DNA from: Pseudomonas atagonensis
GTDB taxonomy: Bacteria > Pseudomonadota > Gammaproteobacteria > Pseudomonadales > Pseudomonadaceae
NCBI RefSeq assembly: GCF_011369485.1
Contig: NZ_VXCA01000030.1
Location: 1-64,000 of the forward strand
DNA length: 64,000 bases
Reading direction: 5' to 3'
The notes below the pieces were generated by a model that worked only from the letters and a program-made list of their open reading frames with translations, had not been told where the DNA came from and did not search any database. The position numbers and the translations under genes are program-made. This document shows positions 26,456-34,741 of this stretch, piece by piece; within the stretch, counting starts at the first letter, position 1, and the number at the start of each line of letters is the position of its first letter.

Positions 26456-27580
26456 TTAGTGCGCCTCTAAAAGCGGATCAAGCGCGCGAACGTGCTCGAC
26501 CTGCCAGCCAAGCGGAACCACGTCGCCGACCGCGAGCGCGGGATCGAGCTCGGCAATCGGTTGTTTCACGAAGAAGTCGGTCTTGCCGCAGACCTCCAGG
26601 CGCACCCGGACGTGGTCGCCCAGATAGATGAATTCCGCCACCCTCCCTGAGAAGCGGTTGACGCATTGGTCGCTCGAGCCGTTGAGGCTGACGCGCTCCG
26701 GGCGGATCGACAAGGTCACCGGTTCGCCGGTCTGGCCGACGTTGACCGCCAGCGCCTCAACCTTCTCGCCACGGCCCAACTCGACCACACAGCGCTCGCC
26801 GCTCTGGCTGAGCAGGCGACCGTTGAGTCGGTTGTTCTCGCCGATGAAGTTGGCGACGAAGGTGTTTTTCGGTTCTTCGTAGAGCGTGCGCGGCGGGGCG
26901 ATCTGCTGGATTTCGCCTTGGTGGAATACTGCAACGCGATCGGACATGGTCAGCGCTTCACCCTGATCATGGGTCACGTAGACCACGGTCACGCCGAGGC
27001 GCTGGTGCAGGTGTTTGATTTCCATCTGCATGTGTTCACGCAGTTGTTTGTCGAGAGCGCCGAGTGGTTCATCCATCAACACCAGTTGCGGTTCGAACAC
27101 CAAGGCGCGGGCCAATGCCACACGTTGCTGCTGACCACCGGACAACTGCGCCGGATAGCGTGAGGCAAATGCGTCGAGCTGGACCATGCTGAGGACTTTC
27201 TTCACGCGGTCACTGACATCGCTTTTGTTCAGACCACGTACGGTCAGCGGGAAAGCAAGGTTTTCCGCGACGGTCATGTGCGGGAACAGCGCGTAGTTCT
27301 GGAACACCATGCCGATGTCGCGCTTGTGCGGCGGCACGTTGTTGATCGAGCGCCCGGCGAGAAGAATTTCGCCGGCGGTCGGGGTTTCGAAACCGGCGAG
27401 CATCATCAGGCTGGTGGTCTTGCCGGAGCCGGACGGCCCGAGCAAGGTGAGGAATTCGCCCTTGCGAATGTCCAGGTTGAGGTCTTTGACGATCAGGTTC
27501 TCGCCGTCGTAGCTCTTCTGCACTCCACGAAAGCTGACCAGCACATCGCTGGCCCCTGCGTTTGAATCGACCTGGCTCAT
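26456..27580 (-). CDS. agtA: ABC importer ATPase (AgtA-like)
   Basis: Energises the importer. 374 residues: Walker A GPSGSGKTT, Q-loop FQNYALFPHMTV, signature LSGGQQQRVALARA, Walker B LVLMDEP, H-loop VTHDQ, and a C-terminal TOBE domain, as in PotA. The ATG at 27580 is favoured over the GTG at 27586, with AAAGG 9-10 bases upstream. First gene of the agtABCD set. Confidence 0.88.
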   Translation of the reverse strand: MSQVDSNAGASDVLVSFRGVQKSYDGENLIVKDLNLDIRKGEFLTLLGPSGSGKTTSLMMLAGFETPTAGEILLAGRSINNVPPHKRDIGMVFQNYALFPHMTVAENLAFPLTVRGLNKSDVSDRVKKVLSMVQLDAFASRYPAQLSGGQQQRVALARALVFEPQLVLMDEPLGALDKQLREHMQMEIKHLHQRLGVTVVYVTHDQGEALTMSDRVAVFHQGEIQQIAPPRTLYEEPKNTFVANFIGENNRLNGRLLSQSGERCVVELGRGEKVEALAVNVGQTGEPVTLSIRPERVSLNGSSDQCVNRFSGRVAEFIYLGDHVRVRLEVCGKTDFFVKQPIAELDPALAVGDVVPLGWQVEHVRALDPLLEAH

Positions 27581-27824
27581 ACCCACACCTTTGTTGTTGA
27601 TGACTGCTTGTGTATCAAGCCTAGTGGCTGGCGGCAGGCACGCAAATCGGGGCGCAGGAGAGAATCGCCTCAGCCGGATGGAAGGTTGAGGGTAGGGATT
27701 GCCCTACAAGGATGACGCTAACGGACAAGGCAGTTGCAAGCGTCGAGCTGCAAGCCGCAAGAACAAGCAAAAGCGGCTGTCGCTAATGGATATGCCCACA
27801 ATCCTGATCATGGTGGGGATCTCA

Positions 27825-27913
27825 TGTGGGAGGGGGCTTGCTCCCGAATGCGGTGGGTCAGCCAACCTTTCAGCAACTGATACATCGTCTTCGGGAGCAA
27901 GCCTCCTCCCACA
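27825..27913. repeat. REPIN (GTGGGAGG family) between agtA and agtR
   Basis: TGTGGGAGGGGGCTTGCTCCC and its near-inverse AGCCTCCTCCCACA flank a middle with GGTGGGTCAGCC. It lies in the 353-bp gap 27581-27933. The rest of that gap holds a partial GCTGCAAGC-type repeat near 27733-27775 (related to 44603-44708) and presumably the agtA promoter; no gene is seen. Confidence 0.85.
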
Positions 27914-27933
27914 GTTTTTGATTGCCGTGATCT

Positions 27934-28563
27934 TCAGAGGAGTTTGTGTTCCATCGCGTATTTCACCAGTTCGGCGAGCGAGGTGATGTTCAGCTTCTGC
28001 ATCAGTCGCGCCTTATGCGTGCTGATGGTCTTGCTGCTGAGCGCCAGTTGCTGGGCGATGTCGTTGACGTTGGCGCCTTGGGCGAGGCGTTCGAACACCG
28101 AGAACTCGCGTTCGGACAACAACGAATGCAACGGTCGCGTATCGGTCAGGCCGACTTCGAAGACCATCCGGTCAGCCAGCTCCGGATCGATGTAGCGCCC
28201 ACCCGCCGCGACCTTGCGGATCGCCGTGAGCAGCAGCGCCGGATCGCTGTCCTTGGTCGCATACCCGGCGGCGCCAACCTTCAGCGCCCGGGCGGCCATT
28301 TGCGCTTCGTCGTGCATCGACAGCACCAGAATCGCTGGCGGATTGTTCAGCGCACGAATACGCGGGATGGCTTCCAGTCCGTTGACCCCGGGCATGGAGA
28401 TGTCCAGCAACACCACTTCGCACGGCACACTGCGCAGGGTTTCCAGCAGTTGCTCGCCATTGCTCGCCTCCCCCACCACTTGCAGGTCCTTGGCCAGGCC
28501 GATCAATTGCTTGATGCCTTCACGGACGATGGTGTGGTCTTCGGCTACCAGTACACGGATCAC
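27934..28563 (-). CDS. agtR: LuxR/NarL-type response regulator AgtR
   Basis: 209 residues: receiver domain with phospho-acceptor D54 (VVLLDISMPG) and conserved K, then a GerE/LuxR helix-turn-helix (about 140-205, REFSVFERLAQGANVNDIAQQLALSSKTISTHK). The GTG start at 28563 abuts the stop of agtS, with GGAG 7 bases upstream, so it is translationally coupled to the sensor. In P. aeruginosa the homologue activates agtABCD and has been linked to GlcNAc/peptidoglycan sensing. The targets here are inferred. Confidence 0.85.
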   Translation of the reverse strand: MIRVLVAEDHTIVREGIKQLIGLAKDLQVVGEASNGEQLLETLRSVPCEVVLLDISMPGVNGLEAIPRIRALNNPPAILVLSMHDEAQMAARALKVGAAGYATKDSDPALLLTAIRKVAAGGRYIDPELADRMVFEVGLTDTRPLHSLLSEREFSVFERLAQGANVNDIAQQLALSSKTISTHKARLMQKLNITSLAELVKYAMEHKLL

Positions 28564-30963
28564 TTACTTCTCCTCATCCAGTGGCACTCGCACACTCAGT
28601 GTGGTGCCCTCGCCCGGCTCGCTGTCGAGTAACAACGAACCGCCCATGATCAACACCCGCTCACGCATGCCCACCAGTCCAAAGGATGTCGGCCTGCCCG
28701 CAGCGGCGACAAATCCTGCGCCGTCATCACTGACCGTCAGACACAACTCGTCGCCTTCCAGCGCCAGCGTCAGTTCGACAGTATGCGCCTGGGCGTGACG
28801 CATCACATTGGTCAGCGCCTCCTGCAAAATCCGGAACAGGCCGATGGCTTTGGCATCGCTCAGCGTCGGCAGATTATCCGGCACCTGCACCAGACACGGA
28901 ATCTGCGTGCGCGCCTCGAAGCGTCGCGCCTGCCATTCGATTGCCGAAGCAATCCCGGCATCGAGAATCGGCGGCCGCAACGCCGTCGCAACATCGCGCA
29001 CCAGCTGGAACAACTGGGCGATCAGGCGCTTCATGCTGTTCAAGCGTTCGTTCAAGCCCGGATCCAGTTGTGCGTAGGCCAGTTCGCACATCGACGTCTC
29101 CAGTTTCAATACCGTGAGCATCTGCCCCAGCTCATCGTGCACCTCACGGGCGATCCGCGCCTTTTCCTCTTCGCGCACGCTTTCAAGGTGCGCCGACAAT
29201 TCACGCAGTTGCTCACGTGAGGCCGCCAACTCCAGCTCGATGCGCTTGCTCTCTGTGATGTCCCAGACGATGCCATCCCAGACGTAAGCGCCATCCTCCA
29301 GTTGTCGGGTAATGGCCTTGATTTCAGCCCAGCGCTGCTCGCCTTGGCGGGTAACAATGCGGCCCTGCCACGACCAGTCACGGTCGGTGTCCAGCGCCTG
29401 ATCCTGGGTCTGGTGATAACTGGCCTTGTCGTCCGGGTGCACCAGACTGCGCAAACCCATGTCGCGGTGAGCGATCGCCGCCGGCGAATAACCGACCAGA
29501 CTTTCACTGCCCTCACTGATGTAGGCAAAGTCGATCTGCCCGGTCACCGGCGCTCGCTCCAGACGGAACACCAGCCCCGGCACGTTGGCGGCAATACCTT
29601 GCAGGCGCGCTTCGCTTTCCTGCAACGCTGCCAGTGCGCGGCGGCGCTCAGTGACGTCGGTGAGATAAACCACCAGATATTCACTGTCGCGAAAGCGCAG
29701 AAAGCTCAGCGACACGTCCGCCGGCAGCACGCTGCCATCGGCGCGCACGCAACTGGTCTCGAAACTCAACGGTCCCTCTTCACTGGCCCGCGCGCGCTTC
29801 CACAGGTTGAGCCAGCGATCCATGTGCAGACCGGGCTCGAAGTCGATCAGCGGCCGTTCGATCAGGCCGCCTGCGGGATAACCGAGCATGTGCTCCGCCG
29901 CGCGATTGGCGTAGCGCACGTGGCTGTCCCAATTGACCCAGAGAATGCCGACGGTGCTTTGATCGATGGAAAACTGCGTCAGACGCAACGCCTCTTCGCT
30001 GGCGGCGCGCAGGGCAATGTCTTCACGCGCGGCGAGCAGCCGCTGCTCAAGACTGTGCTGTTGGCGCCGCTGCCAGAAAACGATGGCCACACAACTGAGC
30101 AGCATCACGGCAAACAGCAGACTGAGGTTCTGCCAGAACCCGGGCGACTCCGACAATCGCGGGTATTTCGGTTGCAGCCATTGATTGTGCAGGCGTTCGA
30201 GATCCTTGGCCGGGATCGCACGCAAGGCGCTCTGGACGATACCGGCCAGTTCCGGCCAGTCACGTCGAGAAGCCACGCGCAGCAGTTGCGGCAGACCGAT
30301 GTCGCCAACCACCACCAGTTCGGCAAATTCGGGTTCGGCCGACAGACGCCCGAGCTGCGCCTCATCGACCACGGCGTAAGACGCCTGCTGACTCAGCAGC
30401 AACTGCAAGGCCTGACGCTCCATCGGCACACCTTGCAGATTCAGGTGCGGATAGTTGCCCCGCAAATAATCGGCTGTCGTACTCGGCATGCGCACGGCAA
30501 TGCGGGTCTGGCTGTCGAGTTTTTCCAGCTCCACCACGCCGCTGGCTTTCTGATCGCTGACCACCAGTTGCGGCACGCGCATGTAAGGATCGGAAAACTG
30601 CCAGAGGCGCAACGCGCTCGGCGTCTGCGTGAGTCCCGGCGCCAGATCGATTTCGCCCTCGCGCACGGCCGTTTCCAGTTGCGCCAGATCTTGAAAATTA
30701 CGCCAGCTCAATTCGACGTTGAGTGCCTTGGCCAGCGACTTCATCAACTCGACGTTGGCCCCGGACAGACGCTGCAAGCGTCGGTCGTACTGCGCGTACG
30801 GCGCCTGCAACACCAGGCCGACGCGCAATTCGTTGTGTTGCGCCAGCCATTGCTGCTGACCGGCGGACAACTGCGCGATGTGTGCCGGTGGCGCAGGCGC
30901 TGCCCAGCCCATCAAGGGAAGCCACAAACAGCCGATAACCCACAGGCAGCAAAATCGCTTCAT
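28564..30963 (-). CDS. agtS: Sensor histidine kinase AgtS (periplasmic binding domain, PAS, HisKA_3)
   Basis: 799-residue BvgS-like sensor. Signal peptide (1-20), one SBP_bac_3 amino-acid-binding domain (about 45-265), a membrane helix (about 275-292), two PAS domains with PAC motifs (about 320-575), a HisKA_3 dimerisation helix with H609 (AREVHDELGQ), and HATPase_c with N-box (ALTNVMRHAQ), DDGAGF and FGLVGMRERV. Unlike BvgS it has no receiver or Hpt, so it should signal directly to AgtR. ATG 30963 is preferred to TTG 30984. It probably senses a periplasmic amino acid or 5-aminovalerate. Confidence 0.85.
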   Translation of the reverse strand: MKRFCCLWVIGCLWLPLMGWAAPAPPAHIAQLSAGQQQWLAQHNELRVGLVLQAPYAQYDRRLQRLSGANVELMKSLAKALNVELSWRNFQDLAQLETAVREGEIDLAPGLTQTPSALRLWQFSDPYMRVPQLVVSDQKASGVVELEKLDSQTRIAVRMPSTTADYLRGNYPHLNLQGVPMERQALQLLLSQQASYAVVDEAQLGRLSAEPEFAELVVVGDIGLPQLLRVASRRDWPELAGIVQSALRAIPAKDLERLHNQWLQPKYPRLSESPGFWQNLSLLFAVMLLSCVAIVFWQRRQQHSLEQRLLAAREDIALRAASEEALRLTQFSIDQSTVGILWVNWDSHVRYANRAAEHMLGYPAGGLIERPLIDFEPGLHMDRWLNLWKRARASEEGPLSFETSCVRADGSVLPADVSLSFLRFRDSEYLVVYLTDVTERRRALAALQESEARLQGIAANVPGLVFRLERAPVTGQIDFAYISEGSESLVGYSPAAIAHRDMGLRSLVHPDDKASYHQTQDQALDTDRDWSWQGRIVTRQGEQRWAEIKAITRQLEDGAYVWDGIVWDITESKRIELELAASREQLRELSAHLESVREEEKARIAREVHDELGQMLTVLKLETSMCELAYAQLDPGLNERLNSMKRLIAQLFQLVRDVATALRPPILDAGIASAIEWQARRFEARTQIPCLVQVPDNLPTLSDAKAIGLFRILQEALTNVMRHAQAHTVELTLALEGDELCLTVSDDGAGFVAAAGRPTSFGLVGMRERVLIMGGSLLLDSEPGEGTTLSVRVPLDEEK

Positions 30964-31037
30964 TGAAGTCTCATACACTGACAAATTCTGACCAACCCAT
31001 TAGGCTGCCGGGATACTTTTCTGGCCTGGAATAACCA

Positions 31038-32027
31038 ATGCCCTCTGTCTACCGCCTGGCAATGCCAGCATTGTGCCTGTCGCTGATCCTGCCTTGTGCG
31101 TTTTCCGTCAATGCGGCCGATCCGGCGCCTGCCGCCGCTGCGGAAAAACCCGCTGAAGAAAAACCGGCCGAACGCCAGCCATTGCTTGAGCGTAGTCAGG
31201 AAGAAGCGGCGGCACTGGAACGTAAAGTCCCGGCGCAAGAACAGCAACAGTTGCAGGCCGGCAGCGACAGCTTTCTCGCCCTGTGGAAACCGGCCAACAC
31301 CGCCGAGCCCCAAGGCGCGGTGATCATTATTCCCGGCGCCGGCGAAACCGCTGACTGGCCGCAAGCCGTGGGTCCATTACGGCGCAAATTGCCCGACGTG
31401 GAATGGAGCAGCCTGAGTATCACCCTGCCCGATCTGCAAAGCGACGCGATCGCACCCCGCGTGATCGCAGCGCCGGCGGCACCCAAGGCGCCGGAAAGCG
31501 GCAGCAAGGATTCCACCACCGCGCAACCGATCGAACAGGCGGCTGGCGGTGAAGCGGAAGTGGCGGATCAGGTTGTCGCCGAAACCACGGAAGAACAAAG
31601 CAAAGCCGATGCCGAGCGAATCTTCGCGCGCATCGACGCCGCCATCGCTTACGCCGAACAGCAAAGCGCCCGGCACATTGTCGTACTCGGTCACGGCACC
31701 GGCGCCTATTGGGCGGCGCGCTTTCTGAGCGAGAGACAAACCGCGCAGGTCGAGAAATTCGTCATGGTCGATGCACAAACCCCGACCAAGGCCAAGCCGC
31801 CCCTGGCGGAACTGACGCCGACACTGAAATTGCCGACCGCTGATCTTTTCTACATGGACAAGGCGCTGGATCGTCAGGCGGCGCTGGAACGCATGCAAGC
31901 GAGCAAGCGCTTGAAGACGTCGGCGTTCAGCCAGGTGGCGCTCAAGGCGTTGCCGGACAACAAGGCTGAACAGGAGCAATTGTTCCGTCGCGTGCGTGGC
32001 TGGCTGAATCCGCAGAACACGGACTGA
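31038..32027 (+). CDS. DUF3530 family alpha/beta-hydrolase-like periplasmic protein
   Basis: 329 residues; signal peptide to about residue 27 (CAFSVNAAD), an Ala/Pro/Glu-rich low-complexity stretch, then an alpha/beta-hydrolase-like core with IIIPGAGETADWP and HIVVLGHGTGAYWAARF, where the nucleophile serine of GxSxG is replaced by Thr in GHGTG. Activity is therefore doubtful. A Glu/Ala-rich insertion (about 155-190) interrupts the core. It is divergent from agtS, with 74 bp between them. Confidence 0.75.
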   Translation: MPSVYRLAMPALCLSLILPCAFSVNAADPAPAAAAEKPAEEKPAERQPLLERSQEEAAALERKVPAQEQQQLQAGSDSFLALWKPANTAEPQGAVIIIPGAGETADWPQAVGPLRRKLPDVEWSSLSITLPDLQSDAIAPRVIAAPAAPKAPESGSKDSTTAQPIEQAAGGEAEVADQVVAETTEEQSKADAERIFARIDAAIAYAEQQSARHIVVLGHGTGAYWAARFLSERQTAQVEKFVMVDAQTPTKAKPPLAELTPTLKLPTADLFYMDKALDRQAALERMQASKRLKTSAFSQVALKALPDNKAEQEQLFRRVRGWLNPQNTD

Positions 32028-32050
32028 CCCGAAGAACGCGTCGCCTCATG

Positions 32051-32121
32051 CGCGAGCAAGCCCGCTCCCACACTGGTTTTGTGTACGCCACAGATCCAGT
32101 GTGGGAGCGGGCTTGCTCGCG
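32051..32121. repeat. REPIN (GCGGGCTTGCTCGCG family)
   Basis: Perfect 26-bp inverted arms (32051-32076 and 32096-32121) around a 19-base centre, between convergent genes. It could also work as a transcription stop or mRNA stabiliser. Confidence 0.88.
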
Positions 32122-32154
32122 AAAAGGCCAGTGCAAACAACGCACCTCTAACGC

Positions 32155-32922
32155 TTAACGAAAATCCCGCCGCTCACGAATCAACGTGTAAGCGTTATGC
32201 AGCTCGCGGGTTTTCTCGGTCGCTTCTCGCACCTGCGCGGGTGTTGCGCCGGTCCCGGCGATCTTGTCCGGGTGATGACGACTGAGCAGACGCCGGTACG
32301 CGCGCTTTATCTGCGCCGGTTCACTGCTCGCCGACACGCCGAGCAAACGCATCGCCTCCTGATAACTCACCGCCGCACTGACGATTGGCCGTTTGCCGGG
32401 TTCATAATCACTGGCCAACGCCTGCACCTGATGCGTCGTCCAGCCCAGCCACTTGCCCCACTGCGCCAGCAATTCACGCTCACTGACGCCGGCACGGCCA
32501 TCGGCCCAAACCATTCGCCAACAGGCTCGCAACACACCTTCAGCCGCGTGTGGTTGCGCACTCAGACGTCGCAGATAACCGCGCAGATTGTCGCTGCCGG
32601 ACTTGCCGCGATTGAACGCGGCAATCGCCCGCCGCTGCGCCGGCTCACTCATTTCCAACGCACGCATCTCGTTACGCGCCTGCTGGATGTGCCCGTCGGT
32701 GACCCGCCCGTCGCTCTTGGCCAGACGTCCGAGTAACACGAACAACAATTCGTCGTTGCGCAGCATCGGCCGCCCGCCGAGCTTTTCCCGCAAATGTCCC
32801 CAGCTCTGCAAGTGCAGGCGCCGATCCAGCGCCTGCCCCAACAATGCCCCAAGCATGGCCCCCGGAATGCTGGCAATCGCAAAACCCGCACCGGCTCCAA
32901 TCAGAGTCCCTGGCCACAACAT
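32155..32922 (-). CDS. djlA: TerB/DnaJ-domain co-chaperone (DjlA-like)
   Basis: 255 residues: an N-terminal glycine-rich hydrophobic segment (about 5-30) that may anchor it in the inner membrane, a TerB-like helical domain (about 55-165), and a C-terminal J-domain (about 190-255) with the HPD triad in SRHHPDK. It would stimulate DnaK at the membrane. It follows murU by 1 bp and is the last gene of amgK-murU-djlA. Confidence 0.88.
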   Translation of the reverse strand: MLWPGTLIGAGAGFAIASIPGAMLGALLGQALDRRLHLQSWGHLREKLGGRPMLRNDELLFVLLGRLAKSDGRVTDGHIQQARNEMRALEMSEPAQRRAIAAFNRGKSGSDNLRGYLRRLSAQPHAAEGVLRACWRMVWADGRAGVSERELLAQWGKWLGWTTHQVQALASDYEPGKRPIVSAAVSYQEAMRLLGVSASSEPAQIKRAYRRLLSRHHPDKIAGTGATPAQVREATEKTRELHNAYTLIRERRDFR

Positions 32923-32923
32923 A

Positions 32924-33595
32924 TCAGCGACTCGCTTCTATCAAGGTTTCGGCTTCAGCCAGACGCTCATGCGTACCGACATCGACCCAATGACCTTTAA
33001 GACGCTCGCCCGTGACCTCGTCGTTCGCCATGGCTTTGCGCAGCAACGGTGCCAGTTTGAAAGCGCCGTCCGCACAGCCGTCGAACAGCTGCGGGTGCAG
33101 CACGGCGATGCCGCTGTACGTCAGTGTCGGTGCATCGGCCTGACCGTCATGCACCTGGCCGTCGGTCAGCGTGAAATCACCCGCCGGGTGATGCGCCGGG
33201 TTATCCGCCAGTACCAGATGCGCGAGACCATAGATCGGCTGATGCAAAACGCTGAAATCGTAATCGGTCCAGATGTCGCCGTTGACCACCAGAAACGCGT
33301 CGTCGCCAAGCAACGGCAGCGCACGGAAAATCCCGCCGCCGGTTTCCAGCGGCTCACCTTCCGGCGAGTACTGAATGCTCACGCCGAATTGCGAACCGTC
33401 GCCGAGGTAGTCCTCGATCTGCTGACCGAGCCATGCGTGATTGATCACGATTTCGTTGAAACCGGCCGCCGCGAGGGCACGCAGGTGATATTCAATCAGC
33501 GGTACACCGCCGGCACGCACCAGCGGTTTCGGAGTGGTCAGGGTCAGCGGGCGCATGCGCTCGCCCTTGCCTGCCGCCAGAATCATCGCCTTCAT
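32924..33595 (-). CDS. murU: N-acetylmuramate alpha-1-phosphate uridylyltransferase
   Basis: Nucleotidyltransferase making UDP-MurNAc from MurNAc-1-phosphate in the cell-wall recycling bypass known in Pseudomonas, which avoids the fosfomycin target MurA. 223 residues with the signature MILAAGKGERMRPLT, PKPLV and the metal-binding VVNGDIWTD. It overlaps amgK by ATGA (33592-33595). Confidence 0.93.
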   Translation of the reverse strand: MKAMILAAGKGERMRPLTLTTPKPLVRAGGVPLIEYHLRALAAAGFNEIVINHAWLGQQIEDYLGDGSQFGVSIQYSPEGEPLETGGGIFRALPLLGDDAFLVVNGDIWTDYDFSVLHQPIYGLAHLVLADNPAHHPAGDFTLTDGQVHDGQADAPTLTYSGIAVLHPQLFDGCADGAFKLAPLLRKAMANDEVTGERLKGHWVDVGTHERLAEAETLIEASR

Positions 33596-34611
33596 GCCGA
33601 CGCTCCACCACGCAGGCTGACGAGCAGCGCTTGCAGTTCGGCCAGCTCGGGACGACGCGAAATCACCGCATCTATATAGAAGAAGAAGCGTGGCACATCC
33701 GCGAGGTAACGCGGCTTGCCGTCGCGATGACAGATGCGGGCGAAGATGCCGATGACTTTCAAGTGCCGCTGCACGCCCATCAGATCGCTGGCACGCAGGA
33801 AATCTTCGAAGTCCGGCTGCACCGGGATGTTCAGTGCCGACGCTTGTTGCCAGTATTTTTCCAGCCAGCCACGTACGCGTTCTTCAGGCCAACTGAGGAA
33901 AGCGTCCTTGAACAGGCACGTCACGTCGTAAGTCACCGGGCCGTAGACCGCGTCCTGAAAGTCCAGCACGCCGGGGTTCGGTTCGCTGAGCATCAGGTTG
34001 CGCGGCATGTAGTCGCGGTGTACCAGCACTTTCGGCTGGGCCAGGGCGCTATCGATCAGCAGATCGCTGATGTTTTGCCACTGCTGTTGTTGGATCGAAT
34101 CGAATTCGACGCCCAGTTCGCGCTTCACGTACCACTCAGGGAACAGTTCCAGCTCACGACGCAGCAATGCCACGTCGTAACTTGGCAGCGGCGCCACCAT
34201 CGGCAACTGCTGAAAAGCCAGCAGTGCTTGCAGGGCATCGCTGAATAAAGCGTCGGCATTTTCGCCATCGATCACGTCGAGATAGGTCTTGTTGCCCAGG
34301 TCATTGAGCAAAAGAAAACCGCGCTCGAGGTCTTCGGCATAAATTTTCGGCACATTTATTCCGGATTTCGCCAGCAAAAAGGCGATATCCACGAACGGTT
34401 TGCAGTTTTCCTGCGGGGGTGGCGCGTCCATCACGACAAAGCTGCGACCCGCCCCTTCCCAACGGAAGTAACGGCGGAAACTCGCGTCGCTGCTGGCCGC
34501 AGTCAACGTGGCCGGGGGCACGGTGCCCCAGCCCTGAGCTGCAAAAAGGATTGCCAACTGTTCATCGAGCCAAACTTTCAGGTGTTGCAAGCGTACATCT
34601 TGGTCAGGCAT
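33592..34611 (-). CDS. amgK: N-acetylmuramate/N-acetylglucosamine kinase
   Basis: Anomeric sugar kinase that phosphorylates MurNAc (and GlcNAc) at C1, feeding MurU. 339 residues with an APH-type kinase fold: catalytic loop VHRDYMPRNLML and metal-binding VLDFQDAVYGP. It is the first gene of the operon, divergent from lptD across 130 bp. Confidence 0.93.
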   Translation of the reverse strand: MPDQDVRLQHLKVWLDEQLAILFAAQGWGTVPPATLTAASSDASFRRYFRWEGAGRSFVVMDAPPPQENCKPFVDIAFLLAKSGINVPKIYAEDLERGFLLLNDLGNKTYLDVIDGENADALFSDALQALLAFQQLPMVAPLPSYDVALLRRELELFPEWYVKRELGVEFDSIQQQQWQNISDLLIDSALAQPKVLVHRDYMPRNLMLSEPNPGVLDFQDAVYGPVTYDVTCLFKDAFLSWPEERVRGWLEKYWQQASALNIPVQPDFEDFLRASDLMGVQRHLKVIGIFARICHRDGKPRYLADVPRFFFYIDAVISRRPELAELQALLVSLRGGASA

Positions 34612-34741
34612 TGCAAGGGTCTCCGACGGCGCTAGCCGTCAAGCGGGTCATGCTTTATTATCCAGCATCTTTTTCAGACCATCGAGAGGCGTGCGGCCCA
34701 CACCGCGGGCAGATGGCACGCAGGAAGCCCGGACTAATAAG

